DNA from: Burkholderia sp. Bp9143
Lineage (GTDB): Bacteria; Pseudomonadota; Gammaproteobacteria; Burkholderiales; Burkholderiaceae
DNA: 64,000 nucleotides
Assembly: GCF_003853645.1 (NCBI RefSeq)
Contig: NZ_QTPO01000002.1
Coordinates: 124,001 to 188,000, forward strand
Direction: 5' to 3'
Both the position numbers and the translations under genes were made by a program. Of the stretch, positions 8,538 to 20,092 are shown piece by piece. Under the pieces are notes generated by a model. The model was not told the origin of the DNA. It ran no database searches and saw only the letters and a list, made by a program, of their open reading frames with translations. Each line of letters begins with the position of its first letter. Position 1 is the stretch's first letter.

Positions 8538-9809
8538 TTACTGGCGGCCTTCGCCGTGCCCGAGCACGACGTACTTCAGCGACGTGAGCCCTTCCAGGCC
8601 AACGGGGCCGCGTGCGTGCAGCTTGTCGTTCGAGATGCCGATTTCCGCGCCGAGGCCGAATTCGAAGCCGTCCGCGAAGCGCGTCGACGCGTTGACCATC
8701 ACGCTCGCCGAGTCGACTTCGCGCAGGAAGCGCATCGCGCGGTCGTGATCCTCGGTCACGATCGCATCGGTGTGGTGCGAACCGTAATGGTTGATGTGTT
8801 CGATCGCGGCGTCGAGGCCGTCGACGACCTTGATCGCGAGCACCGGCGCGAGATATTCGGTGTGCCAGTCTTCGTCGGTCGCATCGACGAGCGGGCCGAC
8901 ACCCGCCTCGGCGAGCACCGCGCGCGCGGCCGCGTCGACACGCAGCTCGACCTGCTTGTCGCGATACAGCTTGCCGAGCGGCGGCAGCAGCGTGACCGCG
9001 ATGCCGCTCGAAACGAGCAGCGTCTCCATCGTGTTGCAGGTGCCGTAGCGGTGCGTCTTCGCGTTGTCGCATACCGTCAGCGCTTTCGCGACATCGGCGC
9101 GATCGTCGACATATACGTGGCAGATGCCGTCGAGGTGCTTGATCATCGGCACGCGCGCCTCGTTGATCAGGCGCTCGATCAGGCTCTTGCCGCCGCGCGG
9201 TACGATCACGTCGACGTATTCGGTCATCGTGATCAGCTTGCCGACCGCCGCACGATCGGCGGTCGCGACGACCTGCACGGCGTCCTGCGGCAGGCCGGCC
9301 GCCGCGAGCCCCTCGCCGATCAGCTTCGCGAGCGCCGCGTTCGATTCGAGCGCCTCGGAGCCGCCGCGCAGGATCGTCGCATTGCCCGACTTCAGGCACA
9401 GCGCGGCCGCGTCGATCGTCACGTTCGGGCGCGACTCGTAGATGATGCCGATCACGCCGAGCGGCACGCGCATCTGGCCGACCTGGATCCCGCTCGGACG
9501 GTACTTGAGATTGCCGATCTCACCGATCGGATCGGCCAGCGACGCAACCTGGCGCAGGCCTTCGACCATCGTATTCAATGCCTTGTCCGACAGCGTCAGG
9601 CGGTCGATGAACGCCGCATCGAGCCCCTTTTCGCGGGCACGGGCGACGTCGCGCGCATTCGCGTCCTTCAGCACCTGCGCGTCGCGCTCGATCGCGCGGG
9701 CCACGGCGTCGAGCGCCGCGTTCTTCGCAGCCGTGCTGGCGCGCGCCATCGCGCGGGAAGCGTGCCGGGCACGGCGGCCCAGGTCCGTCATGTACTGGTC
9801 GATATCCAT
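8538..9809 (-). CDS. proA: Gamma-glutamyl phosphate reductase
   Basis: NADPH-dependent reduction of gamma-glutamyl phosphate to glutamate-5-semialdehyde, the second step of proline synthesis. The 423-residue length is normal, and the catalytic cysteine is C258 in [13 protein letters not shown]. The N-terminus [18 protein letters not shown] fits the family; the open frame further upstream to 10208 enters a palindromic element and is not coding. No strong ribosome site is visible. Whether proA is transcribed from holA through the 285-bp palindrome or from its own promoter is an open question. Confidence 0.93.
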   Translation of the reverse strand: MDIDQYMTDLGRRARHASRAMARASTAAKNAALDAVARAIERDAQVLKDANARDVARAREKGLDAAFIDRLTLSDKALNTMVEGLRQVASLADPIGEIGNLKYRPSGIQVGQMRVPLGVIGIIYESRPNVTIDAAALCLKSGNATILRGGSEALESNAALAKLIGEGLAAAGLPQDAVQVVATADRAAVGKLITMTEYVDVIVPRGGKSLIERLINEARVPMIKHLDGICHVYVDDRADVAKALTVCDNAKTHRYGTCNTMETLLVSSGIAVTLLPPLGKLYRDKQVELRVDAAARAVLAEAGVGPLVDATDEDWHTEYLAPVLAIKVVDGLDAAIEHINHYGSHHTDAIVTEDHDRAMRFLREVDSASVMVNASTRFADGFEFGLGAEIGISNDKLHARGPVGLEGLTSLKYVVLGHGEGRQ

Positions 9810-9949
9810 CGTGTGACTCGAGAAGCGAGCCGCTTGGCGCGGCGTGAAATCGTGGGGAAGCGTGAGGCGCGGCCGCAGGAAGGCCGCGCCAGCCATCGAA
9901 ATATTGTAAGCGGGTTGCGATGCTTGCGCTGAAGGCCCGGACGGGGCCA

Positions 9950-10234
9950 AGGGTCTGTTTCCATATGGAACGCGCATGCGTTGCCACGAGAACGGCCGCT
10001 CGCGAGGCGCGCGACGCCGCGAATACTGACGTATTCGCAAGGAGCGCAACGCGGCGAGCGGCCGTTCTCGTGGCAACCCCAAATTAAAAAGCTCATTCCA
10101 CGGGAATGCCCGAAATCGCCCGTATGGCGGCGTCGCTCGTCGCTTGTTTGGCTCGGCCAAACGGCGCTCCTCGCTCCTTGCCCTACGCGCGATTTCGGGC
10201 ATTCGCATGCGCGTTCCATATGGAAACAGACCCT
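9950..10234. repeat. 285-bp nested palindromic element (three-way-junction fold) between holA and proA
   Basis: The outer arms 9950-9980 and 10204-10234 are perfect 31-bp inverted repeats; each contains the smaller palindromes TTCCATATGGAA and CGCATGCG. Inside are two more arms. Arm 1 pairs 9980-10003 with 10054-10077 (24 bp perfect) and is capped by GCGAATAC-TGAC-GTATTCGC (10019-10038). Arm 2 pairs 10104-10119 with 10189-10204 (16 bp perfect) and is capped by GTTTGGC-TCG-GCCAAAC (10146-10162). A short A-rich linker, 10078-10103, joins them. Either strand could fold into a three-way junction. No protein gene fits inside. The right end meets the holA stop codon exactly. I do not recognise it as a named element; a non-autonomous mobile element or a structured RNA between genes are the main readings. 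Confidence 0.85.
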
Positions 10235-11327
10235 AGCGCCGCACGCGACCCGCGGTCGGCGGTCGTTCGCCGCGGGCGCCCGCCACCGTCATCGCGAGCT
10301 GGAACAGGCCGTCCCACGGATCGGGCGGCGGATCGTCCTGCGTGCGGCGGCCCGGCGTGACGGCCGACAGCCCCTTCACCTGCCGGTCGAGCTTCGCGGC
10401 GAACGCGAGCGCCTTCTCGAGCACGGCTTCCGACACGCGGTTCAGCGCGGGGCCGATCAGCCGCTCGCGCGGCCCCCACACGCGGTTCTCGCGCAGCAGC
10501 GTGGCCAGCGGCTTGCCGGCCGTCGCGCCGCGCTTGATCCGCAGCAGCGTGCGCAATTCCTCAACGACGGCCCACATCACGAGCACGATCGCCTCGCCCT
10601 CACCCTTCAGCCCGTCGATCATCCGTGCGAGCCGCGCGGCGTCGCCCGCGAGCATCGCCTCGTTCAGCTTGAACACGTCGTAGCGCGCGACGTTCAGCAC
10701 CGCGTCGTGCACCTGCTCGAACGACAGCACGCCCTGCGGATACAGCAGCCCGAGCTTCTGGATTTCCTGGTGCGCGGCGAGCAGGTTGCCCTCCACGCGC
10801 TCCGCGATGAACTGCAGCGCGCGCCGGCCGTCGTCGCCGGGCGCGACGCGCTGGCTCTGCATCGACAGACGCTGGCCGATCCAGTTCGGCAGCTGCGCGC
10901 GGTCGACCGGATCGATCTTCAGCGCGACGCCGCCGTTCTGCAGCGCGGTAAACCACGCGGATTTCTGCGTTGCCGCGTCGAGGCGCGGCAACGTGACGAG
11001 CATCAGCGCGTCGGGGTTGGGGGTCGCCGCGAGCGTCTTCAGCGCGTCGGCGCCTTCCTTGCCGGGCTTGCCCGACGGAATGCGCAGCTCGATCAGTTGG
11101 CGCTCGCCGAACAGCGACATCGCCTGGGTCGCGCCGAGCAGCACGCTCCAGTCGAAGCCGCGCTCGACCGTATGCACCGAACGTTCGGTGAAGCCGGCCG
11201 CGCGCGCGGCCGCACGAATGCGGTCGCACGCTTCCTGCGCGAGCAGCGGCTCGTCGCCGTAGACGGTGTAGAGTCCGGCCATCCCCTTCGCGAGGTGCGG
11301 CTCCAGCGCATCAAGTCGCAATTGCAT
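10233..11327 (-). CDS. holA: DNA polymerase III subunit delta
   Basis: The delta subunit opens the beta clamp as part of the clamp loader. The 364 residues show the HolA pattern: early LYTVYGDEPLLAQEACDRIR, the IELRIPSGKPGKEG stretch, then the C-terminal collar domain. The gene follows lptE with an 18-bp gap in the conserved leuS-lptE-holA order. Its TAG stop (10235-10233) takes its last bases from the outermost pairs of the 285-bp palindromic element, so the element abuts the coding end without truncating a recognisable domain. Confidence 0.95.
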   Translation of the reverse strand: MQLRLDALEPHLAKGMAGLYTVYGDEPLLAQEACDRIRAAARAAGFTERSVHTVERGFDWSVLLGATQAMSLFGERQLIELRIPSGKPGKEGADALKTLAATPNPDALMLVTLPRLDAATQKSAWFTALQNGGVALKIDPVDRAQLPNWIGQRLSMQSQRVAPGDDGRRALQFIAERVEGNLLAAHQEIQKLGLLYPQGVLSFEQVHDAVLNVARYDVFKLNEAMLAGDAARLARMIDGLKGEGEAIVLVMWAVVEELRTLLRIKRGATAGKPLATLLRENRVWGPRERLIGPALNRVSEAVLEKALAFAAKLDRQVKGLSAVTPGRRTQDDPPPDPWDGLFQLAMTVAGARGERPPTAGRVRR

Positions 11328-11345
11328 CGGTGCGTGCGCCGGCGA

Positions 11346-11900
11346 TCAGAGCGGCGGCGGCGGCAGCGGTGCGCGCGGCGCAACGCCCGGCACCACGTCC
11401 TCCGGCGCCGGCGTCAGCGAGTGGACGATCGCGAGACGCCGCATCAGCTGGTCGACCGCGTCGTTCTGCATGTCGCTGTATAGAATCTCGGCTTCCTGCG
11501 ACTTCGCGTTGGTGTACTGGTCGCTGTACGTCATCGCGCGGTTCAGCGCGATCGCGCTCGGCGGGATCAGCACGGTGCCGTCCTTGCTCGTCAGCGTGTA
11601 GTTCAACGTGTAGAAGAGCGCATATTCCTGCGCCGAGCCGTACTTGTTGAGCGTCAGCGTGTTCTGCCCGCGCGATTCCCACATGCGCAGCACGGCGTCG
11701 GCGTCGTCCGCCGACTTGACGATCTTCGTGTCGCTGCCGGCCTCGACGAGGCGCACCAGGCGCGCCTCGACGGGCGCCGGCGCGCCGGCCACCAGCAGGT
11801 GCTTGAACGCGTAGTCCTGCTGGCCGCGCAACTGGAAACCGCATGCCGACAGCGCGACCGCGCTGCCGACGGCGAGCATCAAAAACGATCTGCGGATCAC
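11346..11900 (-). CDS. lptE: LPS-assembly lipoprotein LptE
   Basis: Outer-membrane lipoprotein that plugs and assembles the LptD channel for lipopolysaccharide export. It has 184 residues with a lipoprotein signal peptide ending LSAC (lipidated Cys20) and then GFQLRGQ, typical of the family. The start is GTG at 11900, chosen because AAGGAG lies seven bases upstream and the signal sequence then begins normally. It sits between leuS and holA (38- and 18-bp gaps), the usual arrangement. The C-terminus ends in a proline-rich tail. Confidence 0.9.
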   Translation of the reverse strand: MIRRSFLMLAVGSAVALSACGFQLRGQQDYAFKHLLVAGAPAPVEARLVRLVEAGSDTKIVKSADDADAVLRMWESRGQNTLTLNKYGSAQEYALFYTLNYTLTSKDGTVLIPPSAIALNRAMTYSDQYTNAKSQEAEILYSDMQNDAVDQLMRRLAIVHSLTPAPEDVVPGVAPRAPLPPPPL

Positions 11901-11938
11901 CTTCGCTCCTTCTTTGTGCACCCGACGGCCAACGGCCG

Positions 11939-14623
<2,685 letters not shown>

Positions 14624-14658
14624 TCACGGTTCTCGGGCCTGCCTCATGGTTCCGGATG

Positions 14659-14699
14659 TTCGCCGGGTAACCCGGAGAGTCTCCAGGTTACCCGGCGAA
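14659..14699 (-). promoter_or_regulatory. Large perfect hairpin upstream of leuS
   Basis: A 14-bp perfect stem (14659-14672 with 14686-14699) encloses a second 5-bp stem (14674-14678 with 14680-14684), making an almost completely paired 41-nt hairpin. It lies 126-166 nt before the leuS start and about 115 nt after exbD ends. No U-run follows on either strand, so it is not a simple terminator. It may be a leader structure controlling leuS or a processing site in the exbD-leuS transcript. Confidence 0.6.
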
Positions 14700-14812
14700 A
14701 CCCTGCCAACCGGTCGGAAACGACGATTATACCGTCCGTGGCGGGCGGTACGGCCGGTCTCGCGGGCTGTGGCGCATTCTTGCCTGCGCCGGGCTCGCGG
14801 GCGGCAGGCAGG

Positions 14813-15268
14813 TCAGGGTTTCGCGCCTGCGGCGGCCGGCGCGGCGGTGCCCGCCGGCGGCATGTCGGTGACGAAGCCGATCCGCGTGAGACCCGCGGCC
14901 TGCGCGGCGCCCATCACCTGCGCGATCACGTCGTAGCGGGTCGCGCGCGATGCGCGCAGCCGCAACTCGGGCGGCGCGGCGTCCGCGGCGGCGGCCCGGA
15001 AGCGTGCCGGCAGCGCGTCGAGTGCGACGGGCGCGTCGTCCCAGTAGAGCTTGCCGGCGTCGTCGATCGACAGCGTGACCGACTGCGGCGTGTCGCGCGC
15101 GACGCTGGCCGCGACCTTCGGCAGGTCGAGCCGGATCGCGTGCGTCATCAGCGGCGCGGTGATGATGAAGATGACGAGCAGCACGAGCATCACGTCGATC
15201 AGCGGCGTCATGTTGATCTCCGCCATCGGCGCGGACGTCTTGTGGTGCTCCAGTCCGCCGAATGCCAT
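14813..15268 (-). CDS. exbD: ExbD/TolR family biopolymer transport protein
   Basis: This 151-residue protein has one N-terminal membrane helix (INMTPLIDVMLVLLVIFIITAPL, about residues 19-41) carrying the conserved aspartate of the proton path, then a periplasmic domain. It partners with the adjacent ExbB/TolQ-like protein to energise an outer-membrane process. No tonB, tolA or tolB is present nearby, so ExbD versus TolR cannot be settled from context. The start at 15268 follows the exbB stop by 22 bp. Confidence 0.88.
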   Translation of the reverse strand: MAFGGLEHHKTSAPMAEINMTPLIDVMLVLLVIFIITAPLMTHAIRLDLPKVAASVARDTPQSVTLSIDDAGKLYWDDAPVALDALPARFRAAAADAAPPELRLRASRATRYDVIAQVMGAAQAAGLTRIGFVTDMPPAGTAAPAAAGAKP

Positions 15269-15290
15269 GGTCGTTCCTCCCGGCCGCGCG

Positions 15291-15959
15291 TCAGGCGCCC
15301 TGCGCGCACACGAATACGTGCAGGTCGCGCGCGAAGCCGTCGAGCTCCTCGGCGAGCTGGCGCACGAGCCGCCCGAGGATGTTGTAGGCAAGCACCGCGG
15401 GGATCGCGACGACGAGCCCGAACGCGGTCATGATCAGCGCCTCGCCGACCGGCCCCGCGACGTTCTCGATCTGCGCCTGCCCGCTCGCGGCGATGCTGCC
15501 GAGCGCGTGGTAGATGCCCCATACGGTGCCGAGCAGCCCGACGAACGGCGCGGTGCTGCCGATCGACGCGAGCAGCACCTGGCCGAACTCGAGACGACGC
15601 TGCGAGCGCAGCATCGCGTGACGCAGCGCGCGCAGCACGCGTTCGCTGCGCTCGACACGCGCGGCCAGCGCAGCCGGATCGTGCGCGTCGGCCGCGTCGC
15701 GCGCGGCTTCGGCGAGCGGCACGAACACGCGCTCGCGATCGGTGCCGGCGAGCGCGGCGATGCCCGCGTCGAGCGACGCCGCGCGCCAGAACGCGGCGAG
15801 CGCGCGCGGCCCCTGCCGCTTCGCGCGGACCAGGAGCCAGGCTTTCATGAGGAGGAAGCACCAGCTGGCGACGGACATCGCCAGCAGCACATAGGCGACG
15901 GCGTGCGTGATCGCATCGCCGCTTTCGAGGTAATGGACAACGCCGGTGGGAATCGCCAT
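15291..15959 (-). CDS. exbB: MotA/TolQ/ExbB family proton channel protein
   Basis: The 222-residue inner-membrane protein has three hydrophobic segments: about residues 16-40, then two in the C-terminal half around STAPFVGLLGTVWGIYHAL and EALIMTAFGLVVAIPAVLAY. Those two are the MotA/TolQ/ExbB signature helices. It forms the proton-conducting pentamer with ExbD. It lies 19 bp after dapB, and dapB-exbB-exbD-leuS share one strand and probably one transcript. Confidence 0.88.
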   Translation of the reverse strand: MAIPTGVVHYLESGDAITHAVAYVLLAMSVASWCFLLMKAWLLVRAKRQGPRALAAFWRAASLDAGIAALAGTDRERVFVPLAEAARDAADAHDPAALAARVERSERVLRALRHAMLRSQRRLEFGQVLLASIGSTAPFVGLLGTVWGIYHALGSIAASGQAQIENVAGPVGEALIMTAFGLVVAIPAVLAYNILGRLVRQLAEELDGFARDLHVFVCAQGA

Positions 15960-15978
15960 CGGAGTTTCCCCGCGAGGG

Positions 15979-16776
15979 TCAGCGCAGGCCGAGCACGTCC
16001 TGCATGTCGAACAGGCCGGCGCCGCGCGCCGACAGGAAGCGGACCGCACGCAGCGCGCCCTGCGCGTACGACACGCGGCTCGACGACTTGTGCGTGATCT
16101 CGATCCGTTCGCCGATCCCGGCGAACAGCACGGTGTGATCGCCGACGATGTCGCCGCCGCGCACGGCCGCAAAGCCGATCGTCGACGGATCGCGTTCGCC
16201 CGTCACGCCCTGGCGGCCGTACACCGCGCAGTCGTCGAGCGAGCGCCCGAGCGCGCCGGCAACGGCCTCGCCCATCATCAGCGCGGTGCCCGACGGCGCG
16301 TCGACCTTGTGGCGGTGGTGCGCCTCGATGATCTCGATGTCGTAGCCGTGCGAGAAATGCTTCGCCGCGAATTCGAGCAGCTTCAGCGTGACGTTCACGC
16401 CGACGCTCATGTTCGCCGCGAACACGATGCCGATCTTGCCCGCCGCGGCCTGCAGCTCGGCCTTCTGCTCGGCGGTGAAGCCGGTCGTGCCGATCACGAG
16501 CTTCACGTCGTGGCGCAGCGCGGCCGCGACGTGCGCGATCGTGCCTTCCGGCCGCGTGAAGTCGATCAGGTAGTCGGCCTGCGCGAACACGGCGTCGAGG
16601 TCGTCGGTCAGCTTGATCCCGGTTTCCTTGCCGAGGAACGCGCCCGCGTCCTGGCCGAGGAACGGCGAATCGGCGCGGTCGAGCGCGCCGACGAGCTGCG
16701 CGTCGGAATCGTTGAGAACGGCTTCGATCAGCATCCGGCCCATACGGCCCGATGCACCGGCAATCGCAATCTTCAT
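15979..16776 (-). CDS. dapB: 4-hydroxy-tetrahydrodipicolinate reductase
   Basis: NAD(P)H-dependent reductase of the lysine and diaminopimelate pathway. It has 265 residues, the nucleotide motif GASGRMG at residues 7-13, and the catalytic loop [19 protein letters not shown]. It follows bamE by 65 bp on the same strand, a common beta-proteobacterial order. Confidence 0.96.
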   Translation of the reverse strand: MKIAIAGASGRMGRMLIEAVLNDSDAQLVGALDRADSPFLGQDAGAFLGKETGIKLTDDLDAVFAQADYLIDFTRPEGTIAHVAAALRHDVKLVIGTTGFTAEQKAELQAAAGKIGIVFAANMSVGVNVTLKLLEFAAKHFSHGYDIEIIEAHHRHKVDAPSGTALMMGEAVAGALGRSLDDCAVYGRQGVTGERDPSTIGFAAVRGGDIVGDHTVLFAGIGERIEITHKSSSRVSYAQGALRAVRFLSARGAGLFDMQDVLGLR

Positions 16777-16841
16777 GGCTTTCTACACGACAGGTCTAAA
16801 GGCGGGCGGCGCATGCCGCCCTGTTTCCGCACGCCGGGCGC

Positions 16842-17645
16842 TTACTGCGACTGGGCCGGCGCGGTAAGCGGCTGGTTCTGCAGGTTGTCCGAACCCTGCG
16901 GGCCGACCGGTGGCGACGCCTCGTTCGACACGTTCGGCTGCGGCGGGCGATGGAACTGGAACTGCGGCTGGATCGCCGGCGCGGCGCCCGGCGGCTGGCC
17001 GCCCGGCACCGGCGCACCGCTCGAGGCCTGCGCGGACGGCGTGAAGCGGTGGGCGGTCGTGCCCTGCCCCGACACCTGGTTGGTCGCGCGGTTCGCCGCG
17101 CGCGCCGCCTGGGCGTTCGCATCCAGGTCGACCGCCGCGCCGGAGGCCGGCTCGGCGGCCGGGCTCGCGACAGCGACCGCCTGCGCGGCGCTCGCGGCAG
17201 CAGCGGCTTCGGACGCCTTCTTCGCCGCGGCCGCGGCCTTCGCCTTCTTGCCGCCGCGGTCGCCGTCGATATCGGCCAGCAGGTCGAGTTCGGACGGCAG
17301 GTTCTCGGCGCCCGTCCAGCTCGCGAGGCGGTCGCCCGAGAACGTCAGCACGAGGTCGCGCTGCTGGACGACGGACGTCGAGCCGCGCTTGAAGTAAAAG
17401 AGGTAATCCCAGCGGTCGGCATGGAACATGTCCGACAGCAGCGGCGTGCCGAGCAACGCGCGGACCTGCTCGCGCGTCATCCCGGCCTGCAGCTGGGCGG
17501 CCTTCTCCTGCGACACGAAGTTGCCCTGCACAACAGTGATCCGATAGGGCGTGATGCTCTGCGCGATGCGCTGCGTCACGCTGTCGTACGACGAACAACC
17601 AGCCAGCGCGGCAACGGCGGCGGCAGCGATGATGGCACTCCGCAT
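16842..17645 (-). CDS. bamE: Outer membrane protein assembly factor BamE with long C-terminal extension
   Basis: BamE is a lipoprotein of the BAM complex that inserts outer-membrane beta-barrels. A lipoprotein signal ends LAGC (Cys17). The SmpA/OmlA fold follows, with the family segment GMTREQVRALLGTPLLSDMFHADRWDYLFYF. The core is over by about residue 115; the remaining 150 residues are an Ala/Pro/Gln-rich, low-complexity tail, so the protein is over twice the usual length. The ATG at 17645 has AGAGGAG upstream. It is divergent from fur, an arrangement common in beta-proteobacteria. Confidence 0.92.
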   Translation of the reverse strand: MRSAIIAAAAVAALAGCSSYDSVTQRIAQSITPYRITVVQGNFVSQEKAAQLQAGMTREQVRALLGTPLLSDMFHADRWDYLFYFKRGSTSVVQQRDLVLTFSGDRLASWTGAENLPSELDLLADIDGDRGGKKAKAAAAAKKASEAAAAASAAQAVAVASPAAEPASGAAVDLDANAQAARAANRATNQVSGQGTTAHRFTPSAQASSGAPVPGGQPPGAAPAIQPQFQFHRPPQPNVSNEASPPVGPQGSDNLQNQPLTAPAQSQ

Positions 17646-17787
17646 GCGACTCCTCTGAAAGTGCGAAAGGGATTCCGGGAACATTTCCGTCACCGTGCTG
17701 GCCCGCGTCGCAGGCCGCGCGTGTTTCTGGAACGGCGAAAAGCCGGTAACATTGAAGCCCTGCATTGTACTCTAGGGATGCCTAGCC

Positions 17788-18216
17788 ATGACCAATCCGA
17801 CGGATCTCAAGAATATCGGGCTAAAGGCCACCCTACCGCGCCTCAAGATTCTCGAGATCTTCCAGCAAAGCCCGGTGCGTCACCTGACGGCCGAAGACGT
17901 CTACCGCAACCTGCTCAACGAGCAGCTCGACATCGGGCTCGCCACCGTTTACCGCGTGCTGACGCAGTTCGAGCAGGCCGGCCTGCTCACGCGCAGCAAC
18001 TTCGAATCCGGCAAGGCCGTGTTCGAACTGAACGAAGGTTCGCACCACGATCACCTCGTCTGCCTCGATTGCGGCCGCGTCGAGGAATTCTTCGATGCCG
18101 AGATCGAAGGCCGCCAGCAAGCGATCGCGAAGGAACGCGGCTTCCGGCTCCAGGAACACTCGCTCGCGATGTACGGGTCCTGCACGACCGAGAACTGCCC
18201 GCACCGCAAGCACTGA
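17788..18216 (+). CDS. fur: Ferric uptake regulator
   Basis: Iron-sensing repressor of 142 residues. The N-terminal winged helix has RLKILEIFQ and [14 protein letters not shown]. The metal sites are in the [11 protein letters not shown] segment and the C-terminal [11 protein letters not shown], with the zinc CxxC pairs intact. It is divergent from bamE across 142 bp that must hold both promoters. Confidence 0.96.
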   Translation: MTNPTDLKNIGLKATLPRLKILEIFQQSPVRHLTAEDVYRNLLNEQLDIGLATVYRVLTQFEQAGLLTRSNFESGKAVFELNEGSHHDHLVCLDCGRVEEFFDAEIEGRQQAIAKERGFRLQEHSLAMYGSCTTENCPHRKH

Positions 18217-18240
18217 TCCGCACCCTGCGCGCCTGCGCAA

Positions 18241-18281
18241 CGGCCCGGCCGGCATCCCGCCGCCCGGGCCGCGTTGTTTTC
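18241..18281 (+). terminator. Terminator after fur
   Basis: An 8-bp stem CGGCCCGG (18241-18248) with CCGGGCCG (18264-18271) is followed by CGTTGTTTT. It lies 24 bp after the fur stop. Confidence 0.7.
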
Positions 18282-18293
18282 GGGACAGGAATG

Positions 18294-18323
18294 AAAAAAC
18301 GGCCCGCGCATCACGTGCGGGCC
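18294..18323 (-). terminator. Terminator for the alc-allA unit
   Basis: On the minus strand a GC stem (18317-18323 with 18301-18307, extended by two more pairs) is followed by six U from the A-run at 18295-18300. It lies about 110 nt after the allA stop. Another 8-bp GC hairpin (18360-18367 with 18378-18385) precedes it in the same 3' region. Confidence 0.8.
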
Positions 18324-18435
18324 GCTTCGGGTCGGGTCGGAACGTTTTCAGTCGATCATGCGGCGGCGAGCCGTGCTGCCGCCGCGCGATCCTCGATGCT
18401 CGACGATCGATGCCCGATGCCGCCTTCGCCGCGCG

Positions 18436-18960
18436 TCAGGCCGCGCTCGCGCACGCCGGCTCGAACTCGAGCGCCCAAGCGTCGTCGAGCGGAATCTCGT
18501 CGCAGTTCGGCTGCAGGCCGCCGCGGTCCACGATCACGAAGTCGCTGACCGCGTCGAGCGCGAGCAGCGGATGGTGCCAGACGCCCTTCGCATAGTTCAC
18601 GCCCTGCCAGCCTTCGGCCAGGAACGCGCGCATCGCGTCGGGCCGGAACTCGCCGGCCGGCGCGACGACGATCGCGTAGCGCGACACGGCCGCCAGCGGG
18701 ATGAACGCCTGGCTGCCGTGCGGATGGCGCTCCATCAGCGTGATCGCGACCGGCAGCGCGCGCGGCTGCGCGCGAAACACGCTGACGAGCGGCCGGCCAC
18801 CGTCCGCGCAGACGTCGATCGTCGCGAGATCGTGGAAGCGCTCGGTCGTGCCGCCGTTGATCGGGAAGTGCCGCGCGCCTTCGAGCGCGATCACGTCGCC
18901 GAACGGCGCGAATGCCTCGCGGGTCAGGCGCTCGACGCGCAGGATGTGGGGTCCGCTCAT
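18436..18960 (-). CDS. allA: Ureidoglycolate lyase
   Basis: Releases urea and glyoxylate from ureidoglycolate in allantoin breakdown. The 174-residue protein matches All[28 protein letters not shown] near the N-terminus, [15 protein letters not shown], then the cupin metal region [10 protein letters not shown]. The ATG at 18960 has GGAGG eight bases upstream, and that site overlaps the end of alc, so the two are coupled. Confidence 0.92.
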   Translation of the reverse strand: MSGPHILRVERLTREAFAPFGDVIALEGARHFPINGGTTERFHDLATIDVCADGGRPLVSVFRAQPRALPVAITLMERHPHGSQAFIPLAAVSRYAIVVAPAGEFRPDAMRAFLAEGWQGVNYAKGVWHHPLLALDAVSDFVIVDRGGLQPNCDEIPLDDAWALEFEPACASAA

Positions 18961-18974
18961 GCCATTGCCCTCCT

Positions 18975-19982
18975 TCAAGCCGGCTCGCCCCACAGACGCA
19001 GGCGCGACACGCCGCCGTCCGGGAAGATGTTGAAGCGCACGTGCGTGACGGGGCCGAGTGCCGCGAGCTGGTCGAACGTATGCACGTGGTCCATCTGCAG
19101 CTTCTGCTCGCCGAGCAGTTCGGCCCAGAACATCGCCTGCGTGACGAGCGAATCGTCGGTGCCGCCGGCAACGTGCGCGGCCTGCAGCGAGCAGCGGTCG
19201 GGGAAGTTGCCCTTGAAGAACGCCGTATCGACCTCGACGCGCCGGATGATGCCCGGCCGCGCCAGCGCGACGATCGCCCAGTCGTTGCCGGGCTCGCGGC
19301 GCCGCCGGGTTTCCCAGCCGTCACCCATGTTCGCGCCGCGCCCCGGCATCAGCATCTGCGAGGCCGGGCCGAAGTGCTGGTTGTTCGCGGCCACCAGGTA
19401 GCCGCCGTTCTCGATCGCCGCGAGATCGACGAGTTCGCCCGCCGGCACGTGGCGCCAGTCGCGCTGCGGCTGGCCGTACACGCGCAGCCGCGCGAGCCCG
19501 CCGTCCGGATACAGGTTCACGCGCAGGTGCGTGACCGGCTGCGCATCGTCGACGCTCACGTAGTGATGCGAATTGCCCTGCAGCGTCGTCGCGGGGACGA
19601 TCGTGCGCCATTCGGCGTCGTCCGGCGGCGTGTCGCCGTCCACCGCGCAGGCCTCGATCGACGCGGCCGGCGGGAAGTTGCCGGTGAAGTGGCTCGTATC
19701 TAGATCGACGCCGTAGATCACGCCCGGCCGCGCGAGCCGGACCACGCAGAAGTCGTGGCCGGTCGTGCGCTTGCGGCGCGTTTCCCAGCCGTCCATCCAC
19801 TTGCCGTGGTCGTCGTACTTGCCGGGAATGAAGACGGCCGGCTCGGGATTCAGCATGCGCTCCTTCGGCGCGAAGAATTCGTCGCTGGCGAAGAGCGCCT
19901 GCGCGCCCAGGCGCGGGTCGGCGAGGTTCATGTAGCGCCGCGTGAAGGCCGGCGCGTTCGGATCGAGGACGGGGGCTGCCAT
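18975..19982 (-). CDS. alc: Allantoicase
   Basis: Hydrolyses allantoate to ureidoglycolate and urea. The 335-residue protein consists of two similar jelly-roll halves. The repeats are visible as [40 protein letters not shown] in the first half and a parallel [11 protein letters not shown]...[10 protein letters not shown] in the second. It lies directly upstream of allA. The ATG at 19982 gives the normal N-terminus; the longer frame to 20213 overlaps the upstream transporter and is not supported. Confidence 0.93.
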   Translation of the reverse strand: MAAPVLDPNAPAFTRRYMNLADPRLGAQALFASDEFFAPKERMLNPEPAVFIPGKYDDHGKWMDGWETRRKRTTGHDFCVVRLARPGVIYGVDLDTSHFTGNFPPAASIEACAVDGDTPPDDAEWRTIVPATTLQGNSHHYVSVDDAQPVTHLRVNLYPDGGLARLRVYGQPQRDWRHVPAGELVDLAAIENGGYLVAANNQHFGPASQMLMPGRGANMGDGWETRRRREPGNDWAIVALARPGIIRRVEVDTAFFKGNFPDRCSLQAAHVAGGTDDSLVTQAMFWAELLGEQKLQMDHVHTFDQLAALGPVTHVRFNIFPDGGVSRLRLWGEPA

Positions 19983-20092
19983 GTCGTCTCCACTATCTTG
20001 TCTTGGTAAGGGCCGGCGCACATCGTCGCGGCGGCCGCGGGAAATTCGTCCGCGCGGAACAGCCGGGGAAGCCGCTCCGCGCGAGCGTGCGC

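Noticed and set aside
9810-10208. An N-terminal extension of proA through the palindromic element
   Set aside because: The open frame there follows from GC-rich inverted repeats, and proA has a family-typical start at 9809.
9950-10234. An IS element or a CRISPR array
   Set aside because: No transposase frame exists inside, the repeats are inverted rather than direct, and there are no regular spacers.
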